Shown: positions 16,296-26,338, counted from the first letter of the stretch. The stretch is 64,000 nucleotides of DNA from Oleidesulfovibrio alaskensis DSM 16109 (GCF_000482745.1 NZ_AXWQ01000004.1:248001-312000); one strand, 5' to 3'. Made by a program: numbers and translations. Notes: generated by a model from the sequence alone, not told the origin.

Positions 16296-17376
16296 TGACG
16301 CACCTCCGTGCACACATATCCGCCGCAAGACGCAGTGCGCTTTCAAAACTGCCGGTGTCCGCCGTATTTCTGCCTGCTATGTCAAAGCCTGTTCCATGAT
16401 CGACGGACGTACGGACAAAAGGAAGACCCAGCGTCACATTTACGGCATCGGAAAAATGCAGCAGTTTGAGAGGGGCCAGCCCCTGATCGTGGTACATGGC
16501 CAGCACCGCGGCAAATTCGCCCTGCGCGGCCCTGTAAAAGACCGTATCGGCGGGATACGGACCTTCGGCATTCAGGCCCATACGCTTTGCCTCGCGCACG
16601 GCCGGCGCGATGATGCTTTCGTCTTCGGCACCTATTTTACCCGATTCACCGGCGTGCGGGTTGAGGCCACATACGGCCACGGGTTTGTGGCCGGCTCCCA
16701 GCGCCCGGACAAACTCCACAGTAAGCGCGATGCAGCGGGCCACGCGCTGGCGGGTCACAAGGCGGGGAACATCACACAGCGCGGGGTGCGTGGTCACAAG
16801 GCTGACCCGCAGCACGTCACCGCACAGGTGCATGCAGACATCTTCATCACGCAGCCCTGCGTGCCGCGCCAGAAACTCGGTATGGCCCGGAAAATCAAAA
16901 CCGGCCTGCTGCAGCATGGCTTTGTGAAGCGGCAGTGTGACAACACCCGTGGCAGCTCCGTCATTAAGCATGCTGCAAGCCTCCTGCAGAGCCAGTCCGG
17001 CAGCGCGCCCGCCGTCGGCTGTGGCTTTGCCGGGGGTCACAGTCACAGTCTCCATCCCCGGGGGTTCGTACAGCAGTACCTGCCCCGGCCGGGCCTTTTC
17101 CAGCAGCGCGGCCAGCTGCTGCCTGTCAGCGGCCGCAGTCCAGAACCGGCCGTTTATGCCGCACAGCGTCATAAACGTATCCAAAGCTTTTCCGCTGCCC
17201 AGAAGCACCACCGGAGACGCGACTCCGTAACGGAGCGCGCCTCTGCCGCCGTCAGCGCCCAGCACCCGGCAGGCCAGCTCCGGCCCCAGCCCGTTGACGT
17301 CGCCCATGGTCACCAGCAAAGGGCAGCGGGCGGCCGCAACATCCTTCAGAGGATCCTGTTTTCTTATTCCAAGCAT
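16279..17376 (-). CDS. pdxA: 4-hydroxythreonine-4-phosphate dehydrogenase (PdxA family)
   Basis: The 365-residue protein has the PdxA start motif PLLVTMGDVNGLGPEL. The three metal-binding histidines lie in FPGHTEFLA, VTTHPAL and AMYHDQGLAPLK. PdxA oxidises 4-phosphohydroxy-L-threonine in the DXP-dependent pyridoxal phosphate pathway. The family also has PdxA2-type members acting on other phospho-acids, and the 17-base overlap with a hydantoinase-like gene leaves that possibility open. It follows the asparaginase gene after about 100 bases, same strand. Confidence 0.88.
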   Translation of the reverse strand: MLGIRKQDPLKDVAAARCPLLVTMGDVNGLGPELACRVLGADGGRGALRYGVASPVVLLGSGKALDTFMTLCGINGRFWTAAADRQQLAALLEKARPGQVLLYEPPGMETVTVTPGKATADGGRAAGLALQEACSMLNDGAATGVVTLPLHKAMLQQAGFDFPGHTEFLARHAGLRDEDVCMHLCGDVLRVSLVTTHPALCDVPRLVTRQRVARCIALTVEFVRALGAGHKPVAVCGLNPHAGESGKIGAEDESIIAPAVREAKRMGLNAEGPYPADTVFYRAAQGEFAAVLAMYHDQGLAPLKLLHFSDAVNVTLGLPFVRTSVDHGTGFDIAGRNTADTGSFESALRLAADMCARRCVNVSGN

Positions 17377-17478
17377 CCGGTAAAACTATTCCCTTTCGCC
17401 GCTGCTGTCCACACTGCACCTGCACGACCGGATAGTGCGGTAGCACACCCGCCCGCATAAAACGGAGCATGCCGCAAA

Positions 17479-18384
17479 TCATTCCGCCATATGCACCGAA
17501 GCATGTACGCTGCCGTCGTGGCGGGCATAGGCAAATGCCATATGATCCGTGTTGTGATAAAAACCATATTCTCCGCGGTTATCCAGCATGATCAGACCGG
17601 CATGGCCCTGCACACGCCTGTGCAGCAGTTCTATGCCCATGCGGGCCGCCTGCATGGCGTCATGCCCGCGCAGACAGTCGCAGGCGCTGCGGGTCATCAG
17701 CGTACGGATGATTCCTTCACCGAATCCGGTGGCGGAGGCTCCTCCGGTTTCGTTGTCGGCATAGGTGCCTGCTCCGCACAGCGGAGAATCACCCACCCTT
17801 CCCGGTTTTTTACACGGAGTCCCCCCCGTGGACGTGGCAGCGGCAATATTGCCCCGCACATCCATGGCCACAGCGCCCACGGTACCCTGCGGTACAGGCT
17901 TGAAGGCGTCATGCGTGCAGTATCCTTCTCGGCTGCACAGCTTCTGGTACAGCTCCAGCTCCCTGTCGGTCAGCAGCTCGCGGGGATCAACCTCCGGCAG
18001 CCCGCATTCGCGGGCGAAACGCTCCGCACCGTCGGCAATCAGCAGGCAGAATTCCGTTTCGAGCACCTTGCGCGCAATGTCGACCGGTGTCATAAAACGC
18101 CGCACTCCGGCTACTCCGCCATAATTCAAAGTACGACCGTCCATTATGGCCGCATCCAGCTCTATCTGGCCGTCTGCATTGAGCACCGCTCCCCGGCCGG
18201 CATCAAACGTAGGGTCAGCTTCCATCACGTTGACGGCCGCCTGAACGGCGTCAAGCGCATCAGCTCCCTGCTCCAGCAACGGCCAAGCGGCCTCCACCGC
18301 AGCGCGCACACCGTCCAGATGTTCCTGCCGCCGCTCCGCGGGTATGGTCCATGCCCCGCCGTGCACTATTATTCTGGGTCTCAT
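17479..18384 (-). CDS. Isoaspartyl peptidase/L-asparaginase (Ntn-hydrolase, IaaA-like)
   Basis: The 301-residue precursor starts with RPRIIVHGGAWTIP. It contains the autocleavage site QGTVGAVAMD, with Thr168 as the predicted nucleophile, followed by the beta-subunit motifs STGG and GDSPLCGAGTYADN. This is plant-type asparaginase: it self-cleaves and hydrolyses L-asparagine or beta-aspartyl dipeptides. I placed the start at 18384; the open frame runs 95 codons further upstream but into low-quality sequence. It heads a minus-strand group with pdxA and the hydantoinase-like gene. Confidence 0.88.
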   Translation of the reverse strand: MRPRIIVHGGAWTIPAERRQEHLDGVRAAVEAAWPLLEQGADALDAVQAAVNVMEADPTFDAGRGAVLNADGQIELDAAIMDGRTLNYGGVAGVRRFMTPVDIARKVLETEFCLLIADGAERFARECGLPEVDPRELLTDRELELYQKLCSREGYCTHDAFKPVPQGTVGAVAMDVRGNIAAATSTGGTPCKKPGRVGDSPLCGAGTYADNETGGASATGFGEGIIRTLMTRSACDCLRGHDAMQAARMGIELLHRRVQGHAGLIMLDNRGEYGFYHNTDHMAFAYARHDGSVHASVHMAE

Positions 18385-18688
18385 CCTGACATCCCCTGTA
18401 TCGGTACGAAATGTTGTGCAGTTCACGGCATACAGTACAGCCGTTTTCAGGCAGCCGTACACTCTGGTACGGGAACGCCGCAACATAAAAAACGGCACGC
18501 GCCGCAAAAATGCAGCCGTGCCCGATGCCGCGGTCTCGGTTGCGGCAGGTCTGCCCTGCCGGCGGACAAAACACACACATAAATACCCTCTGCGTGACTG
18601 CAGAGCCGAGGCTCCGGCACTGACAACCGAAAGCCCCTGCGCCGGTCGTATCCGGCCATGCCCTGACTGCATTCCTTTACCGGCAGAA
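18385..18688 (-). other. Spacer between glgB and the asparaginase gene, with the glg terminator
   Basis: The 304 bases hold the glgB terminator (18487-18523) and, downstream of it, space for the asparaginase promoter. No gene is supported; open frames here are shadows. Confidence 0.5.
18487..18523 (-). terminator. Terminator of the glgA-glgB operon
   Basis: On the minus strand, GGCACG pairs with CGTGCC around an A/T-rich loop and is followed by TTTTTTATG. Confidence 0.7.
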
Positions 18689-20605
18689 TCACACAGGTTT
18701 TAACGCCACGGCCGCCAGCGGAGGCAGAGTCAGCTCCATAAAATGCCCGCCGTGCCAGTTGTCGGTGCAGGCTACCGCACCGCCCCCGTTGCCCACGTTG
18801 CTGCCGCCGTAGTAACCGCTGTCCGTATTCAGCACTTCCTGCCATTCTCCGGCTCTGGGGCATGGAACACGGTACCAGCGACGGACTACCGGCGTAAAAT
18901 TGAACACCCACATCACAGGCGGACTATCTTCCGCAAAACGGGCAAAACTGATGACGGAACATCCGTAATCACTGAAATCGAGCCAGCGGAACCCCGACCA
19001 GTCGTGGTCGTGGCGGTGCATGGCCGGTTCCTGTGCATATATGCCGTTAAGGTCGCGCACCAGATTGCGTATGCCTTCGTGGGCAGGAAATTCACGCAGG
19101 CACCAGTCCGGTTCACGGCTTTCGCTCCACTCGTTCCACTGACCTATCTCACCGCCCATAAACAGCAGTTTTTTACCCGGATGCGCCCACATGTATGCGT
19201 ACATCAACCGCAAATTGGCCTGCTGCTGCCACATGTCGCCGGGCATTTTAGAAAGCAGCGCCCCTTTGCCGTGTACAACTTCATCATGCGAAAGCGGCAG
19301 GACAAAGTTTTCGGAAAAAGCATACAGCATGGAAAATGTCAGGCTGCTGTGCTGGTATGCCCTGAACACAGGGTCCTGCCGCATATAATTCAGCGTATCG
19401 TGCATCCAGCCCATGTTCCATTTAAACGTGAACCCCAGCCCCCCCGTGTACAACGGCCGCGACACCCCCGGCCATGAGGTGGATTCTTCCGCTATCATCA
19501 TCACACCGGGGTACTGCTCGTGCACCACTCTGTTCAGTTCGCGCAGAAAATCAATGGCTTCCAGATTTTCATTGCCTCCGTGCACATTGGGCAGCCACTC
19601 TCCTTCCTTGCGGGAATAGTCAAGATACAGCATGGATGCCACTGCATCTATGCGCAAACCGTCCACATGAAATTCCTTGAACCAGTAGAGCGCGTTGGCA
19701 AACAGAAAGTTGCGCACCTCATGCCGTCCATAATTGAACACATAGGTACCCCAGTCCGGATGCTCGCCGAGACGCGGGTCCAGATGCTCGTACAGGGCTG
19801 TGCCGTCAAATCGCCCCAGACTCCAGTCATCCTTGGGAAAATGCGCGGGCACCCAGTCCAGAATCACCCCTATGCCCTGCTGGTGGCAAAGGTCTACAAA
19901 CCGTCTCAAATCATCGGGCGTTCCAAAGCGCGAAGTGGGCGCATAGTAGGCGCCGGTCTGGTATCCCCACGACTGGTCCAGCGGATGCTCAGCCACGGGC
20001 ATAAGCTCGATATGTGTAAAACCTGCGTCGCGGACATAGGGTATCAGTGTACCGGCCAGTTCATCCCAGTTTACAAAAGGATGCCCTTCACCATGGCGGC
20101 GCATCCACGAACCGGCATGGAGTTCATATATGCTGACCGGCTGCTGCAAAGGCGGACCGGCTTCACGTCTACGCTGCATCCATGCAGCGTCGTTCCACGC
20201 ATAGCTGTCAAGCGACCAAGTAAATGACGCCGTGCCGGGCCGCATTTCGCAATACAAGGCATAGGGGTCTGTTTTCAAACGCACAGTGCCGTCGGCACCC
20301 TGCACGGCAAACTTGTACAGCCGCCCGTGTTCCATGCCGGCGACAAATCCGGCCCAGATGCCGGATGTTCCGACAGGAAACAAAGGAAAATCGCCGGAAC
20401 GCCAGTCATTGAACGGCCCAACCAGACTTACCGCATGCGCATTGGGCGCCCATACCGCAAACCGGTATCCGGTTTCACCGTCCTGAGCATGGGCATGCGC
20501 GCCCAGCACTCTGTATATATCCCAATGCTCTCCGCGACCGAATAGATACACGTCAAACGGTTCCAGACTGCACGGCACGGTTCCGGACTCGACAGGTGTT
20601 GCCAC
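18689..20605 (-). CDS. glgB: 1,4-alpha-glucan branching enzyme GlgB
   Basis: The 638-residue protein has an N-terminal CBM48 domain (YRFAVWAPNAHAVSLVGPFN) and the GH13 catalytic barrel with HFPKDDW, VDGLRIDAVAS (nucleophile Asp), MIAEESTSWP (acid/base Glu) and PLSHDEVVHGKG. It introduces alpha-1,6 branches into glycogen. I chose a GTG start at 20605, one base beyond the glgA stop and 7 bases after GGGAG; an ATG-initiated longer frame would overlap glgA by about 160 bases. It forms an operon with glgA. Confidence 0.93.
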   Translation of the reverse strand: MATPVESGTVPCSLEPFDVYLFGRGEHWDIYRVLGAHAHAQDGETGYRFAVWAPNAHAVSLVGPFNDWRSGDFPLFPVGTSGIWAGFVAGMEHGRLYKFAVQGADGTVRLKTDPYALYCEMRPGTASFTWSLDSYAWNDAAWMQRRREAGPPLQQPVSIYELHAGSWMRRHGEGHPFVNWDELAGTLIPYVRDAGFTHIELMPVAEHPLDQSWGYQTGAYYAPTSRFGTPDDLRRFVDLCHQQGIGVILDWVPAHFPKDDWSLGRFDGTALYEHLDPRLGEHPDWGTYVFNYGRHEVRNFLFANALYWFKEFHVDGLRIDAVASMLYLDYSRKEGEWLPNVHGGNENLEAIDFLRELNRVVHEQYPGVMMIAEESTSWPGVSRPLYTGGLGFTFKWNMGWMHDTLNYMRQDPVFRAYQHSSLTFSMLYAFSENFVLPLSHDEVVHGKGALLSKMPGDMWQQQANLRLMYAYMWAHPGKKLLFMGGEIGQWNEWSESREPDWCLREFPAHEGIRNLVRDLNGIYAQEPAMHRHDHDWSGFRWLDFSDYGCSVISFARFAEDSPPVMWVFNFTPVVRRWYRVPCPRAGEWQEVLNTDSGYYGGSNVGNGGGAVACTDNWHGGHFMELTLPPLAAVALKPV

Positions 20606-20606
20606 G

Positions 20607-22070
20607 TCATTCTCCCGCGGGGACAAACCCCAGCTGCTGATAAATGTCCAGATACTGCACTGCGGCTTTTTCCCATGTGAATGAAACTTCCATGGCTCTT
20701 CTGACCATACCCGCCCATGCTGTGTGATCATTCTCCCACAGGTTGACTGCCTGCATGATGGCATTCAGAAAACCCGCCGGGCTGACATCATCGAAAGTGA
20801 ATCCGGTGGCATCGGGAGCAGGCCAGGGCGTGATGGTATCACGCAGCCCCCCCAGCGAAGACGCCACCGGCGGCGTGCCGAAACGCAATGCGTATATCTG
20901 TGTCAGGCCGCACGGCTCGTAGCGCGATGGCATCAGAAAGATATCCGCTCCGGCCTGTATGCGGTGGGCCAGGTCTTCTGTGTATTCAACGCGCGCACAC
21001 AGCCTGCCTTTGTATTCTTCCATCAGGTGCAGCACCTGCGCTTCATATTCCAGACTGCCCTCACCCAGAATAACAACGCCCACCTGCCGCTCCATCAACT
21101 GCGCAATATTGTCTATCAGCAGGTCAATGCCTTTCTGGTCCCTCAGGCGCCCGATGAAACCCAGTACCGGACGTTCCATCAGGGAACTGTCCAGCCCCAG
21201 TTCATCCAGCAGGGCGCGTTTGCAGCGCTGTTTGCCCGCAAGTCTGTCCGGGCTATAGGTACAGGGCAAAAAACGGTCGTCCTCCGGCTTCCAGATGTCG
21301 TAGTCTGCCCCATTCAGAATTCCGTGCAGGGCATGCGTACGCCTGCGCAGAATTCCTTCCAGACCGCACCCGAATTCCGGTGTGGTAATCTCCCGCGCAT
21401 AGCTGGGACTGACAGTGGTCACTTTGTCGGCATAGGCAATGCCGCCCTTGAGCAGGTTGAAATCGCCGTAAAATTCCACACCGTCCATGGACCATGCCTG
21501 CGGCGGCAGCCCGCAGTTTTCGAACAGGCGCGAAGAAAAGCGCCCCTGAAAGGCCAGATTGTGAATGGTCATGACAGTGCGCGTGTCTTCCCAGAAGGAA
21601 TCATACCGGCGCCAGTGATACAATAAGGCAGGAAGCAGCGCCGTCTGCCAGTCATGGGCATGCACCACGGCCGGAGCTTCGCCGAGACGACGGCACATGG
21701 ACGCCGCGGCGCGGCAGAAAAAAACAAACCGCTCGCAGTTGTCAAAATAGTCGCCCTTGTAGTCGTTGTAATAAAAACGCCTGTCAAAATATTCGCCGCG
21801 GCTTATGAAATAGACGGGCATGCCGTGAAAGTCGGCTTCGTACACGTCTGCGGTAATGGGGCCCCATGGGTACCCGACAGGAATATCGCTCATGGTCAGG
21901 TGAATGCCGTATTCCGCAGTCTTCAGACGCCCGTAAAAGGGCGTGACCACGGCGGTGCGCACCCCCATGCGGTGCAGGGTCAGCGGCAGGGCACCCAGAA
22001 CATCGCCCAGTCCGCCGCTTTTAGAAAAAGGGTACATCTCGGAAGTGGCAAAAAGGACCAACGGTTGCAT
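20607..22070 (-). CDS. glgA: Glycogen synthase GlgA (ADP-glucose type)
   Basis: The 487-residue GT5 enzyme shows the KxGG substrate motif ([18 protein letters not shown]) near the start and the C-terminal [20 protein letters not shown] nucleotide-sugar site. It extends alpha-1,4-glucan from ADP-glucose. The start is the ATG about 10 bases after AGGAGG; an earlier ATG lies only one base from that site. It precedes glgB, and desulfovibrios are known to store polyglucose. Confidence 0.94.
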
Positions 22071-22093
22071 CCGCCGCATCCCTCCTTCGGATA

Positions 22094-22564
22094 TTATCCG
22101 CACTTTCTGTCCGCAGGCTGTGCATACCTTGCGGAAAAATCAGCAATTATTACGGCATGGTCAAAAGCAATATTCCGGGGCAGTGCGTCCAGAGGAAAAA
22201 AAACGGCCTCGGCGGCATCATCACCCGCGGCCAGAGCATCCGCATCCAATGCAGCACCGCAGAATACCACACTCATGGTGTGCTGTCTCGGGTCACGGTC
22301 AGGTGCGGAATATACCCCGAGCAAACCTGTCAGCTCCACGTCCAGCCCTGTTTCTTCCTTCATTTCCCGCACGGCAGCGTGTTCCACTGTTTCACCGTAG
22401 TCCACAAAACCGCCGGGCAGCGCCCAGCCAAGCGGAGGATTAGTCCGCCGCACAAGCACAATGCCCCGTTCCGGTTCGTACACCACCACATCCACCGTGG
22501 GCACCGGATTTCTGTATACGGTAACAGGCGCTCCGCATGCGGGGCAGGGGATGGTACGGGTCAT
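22094..22564 (-). CDS. Nudix hydrolase with an N-terminal zinc-ribbon-like motif
   Basis: The 156-residue protein carries the Nudix box [24 protein letters not shown] (GX5EX7REUXEEXGU). A short CPACG motif at residues 7-11 resembles half a zinc ribbon. Nudix proteins cleave nucleoside diphosphates linked to other moieties; ADP-ribose or ADP-sugar would suit the neighbouring glycogen genes, but this is inference. The start follows GGAGGACAGCAGC. It lies 23 bases upstream of glgA on the same strand. Confidence 0.88.
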
Positions 22565-22929
22565 GCTGCTGTCCTCCACAGGTTCCGTTCAACGACCTCA
22601 TGCGGCACGGCGATACTATCAATACCGTATCGCAGAGGTTCCTTTCGCAGTACATCGAAAACGCGGGCAACGCCACCCTGCGCGCGACTGAAGCAGAAAA
22701 AAACACAGACGGCAGGCCCCAATGAAAAACGGTCTGCCGACCGATTCGACAGACCGCTATTCGCAAAACAAGGAAGGTACACTCCACATAGCATCAAGCG
22801 TGCCATTTACGTAACACTCTGAAACCATGGATATGACGCATGAAAGCCCCCCAAAAAACCACGCAGAGTGTACAAAGATTTTAACCCGCACGCCCGTATG
22901 CCACGACCGGTAAAAGTTGTTGAACGCCG
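22565..22929. other. Intergenic spacer between the Sua5-like and Nudix genes
   Basis: The 365 bases contain an inverted repeat CGGTCTG/CAGACCG (about 22732-22758) without a T tract and A-rich patches. Open frames on both strands are shadows. No promoter is convincing, but the Nudix-glg transcript probably starts here. Confidence 0.4.
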
Positions 22930-23565
22930 TCAGACCACAACGCTGATACCCGCTGCCTGCAGAGCATCTTCCGTCACAACCCCGGGGCGCACTATCCGCA
23001 CATGAGCGGGGCCGGCAACTTCCACAAGAGTGGAAGGTTTGCCCCCTGCGGGAGCCGGCGGCATATCAACCACGGCCGCCACCTGTCCGACCAGTTCAGG
23101 GTCAAGACCGGACGCAGCGGTCACTGCCTGCCTGCCGCTGATGTTGGCACTGGTTGAAACCAGCGCGCCTCCGCATGCGGTGCACAGAGCGGCAGCCGCA
23201 GGATGGGGAGTAACCCGCACCGCTACCCTGCCGGTTTCACCGGTCAGAATGGCAGGTATTCTGTCTGACGCGGTTACCAGCACCGAAAGCGGACCCGGCC
23301 AGAAAAGTTCTGCCAGACGTGTAACAAGCGGCGAAGACACGGCGGTAACCAGCCCCAGCTGACCGGCACTGCCGATGATCACCGGCAAAGGCATGCCCGA
23401 AGGACGGCGCTTGATGCGGTACACCGCATCCACGGCGCGCACGTCTGTGGCCAGACACCCCACGGCAAAAAACGTCTCGGTGGGGTACACCACCACTTTA
23501 CCTTCCTGCAGCAGAACTGCCGCCTCGTTCACGTCCGTCACGGGGATGGTCTGTTGCGTCATCAT
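22930..23565 (-). CDS. L-threonylcarbamoyladenylate synthase (Sua5/YrdC/YciO family)
   Basis: The 211-residue protein has the YrdC-fold pattern: GKVVVYPTETFFAVGCLATD, YRIKRRPSGMPLPVII, FWPGPLSVLV, and late ALVSTSANISGR. The family makes threonylcarbamoyl-AMP for the tRNA t6A37 modification; YciO paralogues are less understood. The start follows GGAGGTTGC. The gene is divergent from rlmH with a 136-base intergenic region. Confidence 0.9.
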   Translation of the reverse strand: MMTQQTIPVTDVNEAAVLLQEGKVVVYPTETFFAVGCLATDVRAVDAVYRIKRRPSGMPLPVIIGSAGQLGLVTAVSSPLVTRLAELFWPGPLSVLVTASDRIPAILTGETGRVAVRVTPHPAAAALCTACGGALVSTSANISGRQAVTAASGLDPELVGQVAAVVDMPPAPAGGKPSTLVEVAGPAHVRIVRPGVVTEDALQAAGISVVV

Positions 23566-23701
23566 GCAACCTCCGTTAATTCAATCACCTGCAACCAGTT
23601 ATGCCCGCCACCGGTGAACGGCTTGAGGCTTTCGGTCTTGCAGTATACAAAGCGCCCATGCGCATTAACAACACAGCATCATATTTCTGCCGGAGCGGCA
23701 T

Positions 23702-24169
23702 ATGAGAAGCATACGCATCATAGCCGTGGGCAGGTTGAAAACAGCACACTGGAAGACGGCTGCGGAACACTATCTTACCCGTCTTACCAGAGCATTCAAG
23801 GTTGAAGAAACTATTATCAAGGACGGAAACGCCGCCCTGCCGCCGCTGGAGCGTAACGCGCAGGAAGGCGCACGCATTGTTGCGGCGCTGACGCCCGCCG
23901 ATCTGGCTGTCTGCATGGATGAAACCGGCAGGCAGTTCACTTCGCAGCAGTTTTCGGCCTTTCTGACTCCCATGTGGGAAAACGCCAACCTGCGCCCGTG
24001 CTTTATCATCGGAGGAGCCTACGGCCTTTCGGATGAAGTACGCGGCAAAGCGCGGCACACCATGGCCCTTTCCGCCATGACCTTTCCGCACGAGATGGCG
24101 CGCGTGGTGCTGTACGAACAGCTGTACAGGGCAGACGCCATACTGCGGGGCACTCCCTACCATCACTAG
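23702..24169 (+). CDS. rlmH: 23S rRNA (pseudouridine1915-N3)-methyltransferase RlmH
   Basis: The 155-residue SPOUT enzyme shows IRIIAVGRLK at the start and FIIGGAYGLSDEVRGKA plus LSAMTFPHEMARVVLYEQLY at the C-terminal knot, all typical of RlmH. It methylates pseudouridine 1915 in helix 69 of 23S rRNA. Full family length. The ribosome site is GGAGCGGC. Confidence 0.95.
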   Translation: MRSIRIIAVGRLKTAHWKTAAEHYLTRLTRAFKVEETIIKDGNAALPPLERNAQEGARIVAALTPADLAVCMDETGRQFTSQQFSAFLTPMWENANLRPCFIIGGAYGLSDEVRGKARHTMALSAMTFPHEMARVVLYEQLYRADAILRGTPYHH

Positions 24170-24222
24170 CTGCGCAGGGCGGCGCCGCCGCACCGGCCAA
24201 CCGCAACCGCAAAGGATCAACC

Positions 24223-24441
24223 ATGCTTGAATTCAGCTATCTGGAAAAACTGGAAGAATACATGAAGTCCGGCAGAATGGCCGAAGACTTCGAATACTCC
24301 CCCGAAGAACGCCGGTATGAAATCCTCGAATTTCTGGAGCGTTTCATGGATGTGGCGGAACTTGCCGACAAAACCGCCACCAAGCTGATCTTCAAAAATT
24401 CTCAGCTGGGCGCTTTTTTTGAAGATAACGCCCAGAAATAA
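24223..24441 (+). CDS. Small conserved acidic protein of unknown function
   Basis: The 72-residue, mostly helical and acidic protein (LEFSYLEKLEEYMKSGRM at the start) has a good AAAGGATCAACC ribosome site and follows rlmH by 53 bases on the same strand. I recognise no domain. Its last 40 bases overlap the 3' end of rsmG on the opposite strand. The regular helical pattern and ribosome site make it a likely real gene. Confidence 0.7.
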   Translation: MLEFSYLEKLEEYMKSGRMAEDFEYSPEERRYEILEFLERFMDVAELADKTATKLIFKNSQLGAFFEDNAQK

Positions 24442-25091
24442 CGGGCAGAGCCTTCCACTTCGTAGACATACTGCGCGGTCAGGTCCCAGCCGGACGGCAG
24501 GGGCCTGCCGTGTGCGGCATCGGGGCGGTCATGGTCCGGTGCAGGCTCGTTGGCAAGCACAATGACATACCCGCCCTGACGGATCCGGCCCTCAAGCAGT
24601 GAAAGCAGCTCCGGCCACGGCATGAACGCCCTGCTGACCAGCATGTCAGCCGGTGCCCTGTCCGCCATGAAATCCTCCACGCGGGCGCGGTGCACAAAGG
24701 TTCCTGACAACGGGTGTCTGGCCAGTACCATCTGCATGAACATGGTGCGTTTTTCGCGCACGTCCACCATATGGTACTCCCCGTGCTGCCAGACCATGCG
24801 CAGCGGAATGCCCGGCAGACCGGCCCCCGCCCCGAAATCCCATATCTGCGGGCCGCACTGGGGCACTGCATCGCGCAGAAATCTGTCAAGATGCAGACTG
24901 TCCACTATCAGAGTCCGCACCATGGGCTGCCATGTGCGCGGCCCCACCAGATTCATCACCGCGCTCCATTTCTGCAGCATGTTAAGATAAACTGTCAGTC
25001 CGGTAACGGCGGCGGGCGGCAACCGGAAGCCCAGTTCGCAACACAGGGCTTCCACCTGAGGTTCTTCAGCGGGTTTTGCGGGTCTGGCCAT
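24402..25091 (-). CDS. rsmG: 16S rRNA (guanine527-N7)-methyltransferase RsmG
   Basis: The 229-residue protein has the GidB/RsmG pattern: QKWSAVMNLVGPR, DSLHLDRFL, WDFGAGAGLPGIPL (SAM site), and DMLVSRAFMPWPELL. It methylates G527 of 16S rRNA. The ATG at 25091 is 10 bases after GAGG; an in-frame TTG lies 9 bases upstream. Its 3' end overlaps a plus-strand small gene. It is convergent with rlmH and its neighbour. Confidence 0.92.
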   Translation of the reverse strand: MARPAKPAEEPQVEALCCELGFRLPPAAVTGLTVYLNMLQKWSAVMNLVGPRTWQPMVRTLIVDSLHLDRFLRDAVPQCGPQIWDFGAGAGLPGIPLRMVWQHGEYHMVDVREKRTMFMQMVLARHPLSGTFVHRARVEDFMADRAPADMLVSRAFMPWPELLSLLEGRIRQGGYVIVLANEPAPDHDRPDAAHGRPLPSGWDLTAQYVYEVEGSARYFWALSSKKAPS

Positions 25092-25308
25092 ATAGCACAA
25101 TCCTCATGTTCTCATTGAATAGCGGCATAAAACCGTGCGCACACCTACCCCAGCACGGGCCGGCAATCAACCCCGCACTTGCCAGCGCCGCCGTCTTGCA
25201 CTATGCAGCGTACCACATACTGTTCCACCCCGCTGCCCTGTCTGCATCAGACATGCGGCAGAGGAACCGCATACGGCGGCGGGTACGGAAACCGAGGAGT
25301 GAAGCGAT

Positions 25309-26253
25309 ATGACAACAGCGAAAACAGCGATACTGTTTCCCGGACAGGGCGCCCAGCAGACCGGCATGGGCCGCGATGTGGCCGAGGCCGACAAAGACGT
25401 GATGGATCTCTGGAAAAAAGCCGAATCCATCAGCGGGCTGCCCCTGCGTGAAATATACTGGGACGGCGACGCACAGGCAATGGCCGACACCCGCAATCTG
25501 CAGCCCGCCCTGACGGTGGTCAACATTTCCCTGTGGATGCAGGTGGCGGGGCGCATGCAGCCTGCCGCCGCGGCAGGACACAGCCTGGGCGAATACGCGG
25601 CTGTTGCGGCCTCCGGCGCTCTTTCCGCCGCGGACACCATAGAACTGGTTTCCCTGCGGGGGCGCCTGATGGCCGAAGCGGACCCCGAAGGCCGGGGCAC
25701 CATGGCGGCCGTGCTCAAACTGCCGCTGACCGACGTGGAAAGCGTGGTGCGCGAAACAGCCGAAGCCACAGGCGAAATGATTCTGATTGCCAACTACAAC
25801 ACCCCTGCCCAGTTTGTGCTGAGCGGCACCGCTGCCGCCATAGCCGACGCTGCCGCGCGGGTGAAGGAACGACGCGGCCGGGCCATGCCGCTGGCTGTCA
25901 GCGGCGCCTTTCACAGCCCCATGATGCAGCAAGCCGCGGACGAGCTGGCCCGTGTCATGGACAAACGCCACTGGAACAACATGAAGTTTCCCGTATACTG
26001 CAACGCCACCGGACTGCCCGTGCAAAACGGCGACAGCCTGCGGTCGGTGATGAAAGGCCAGATGGCCGGCAGCGTGCGCTGGATAGAAACCATCGGCAAC
26101 CAGTGGAACGACGGCGTACGCCGCTGGGTGGAACTGGGCCCCAAAAACATACTGGGCAAAATGCTGCAGCCCATTCTGACGCAGTGCGGCGCCGCCGACG
26201 GCGAGTGGTCAACCAGCACGGCTTCGACCCGGGAAGAAACCGGCACCCTGTAA
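25309..26253 (+). CDS. fabD: Malonyl-CoA:ACP transacylase FabD
   Basis: The 314-residue protein has TAILFPGQGAQQTGMG at the N-terminus, the active-site GHSLGEYAAV, and VSGAFHSPMMQ with the catalytic His. It transfers malonyl groups to acyl carrier protein in fatty-acid synthesis. GAGGAGTGAAGCG precedes the start. It is monocistronic-looking here, divergent from rsmG, with no other fab gene nearby. Confidence 0.94.
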   Translation: MTTAKTAILFPGQGAQQTGMGRDVAEADKDVMDLWKKAESISGLPLREIYWDGDAQAMADTRNLQPALTVVNISLWMQVAGRMQPAAAAGHSLGEYAAVAASGALSAADTIELVSLRGRLMAEADPEGRGTMAAVLKLPLTDVESVVRETAEATGEMILIANYNTPAQFVLSGTAAAIADAAARVKERRGRAMPLAVSGAFHSPMMQQAADELARVMDKRHWNNMKFPVYCNATGLPVQNGDSLRSVMKGQMAGSVRWIETIGNQWNDGVRRWVELGPKNILGKMLQPILTQCGAADGEWSTSTASTREETGTL

Positions 26254-26311
26254 AACAGCGGCCCCTTTTCAGCTGTGCCGAAAAAAGGTATAGCAACTGA
26301 GAAAGGAAGAC

Positions 26312-26338
26312 GGAGGCGACCCAGTGCGGTCGCCTTTC
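26312..26338 (+). terminator. Probable terminator after fabD
   Basis: AGGCGACC/GGTCGCCT stem with a 6-base loop followed by a short TTT; weak U-tract. Confidence 0.5.
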
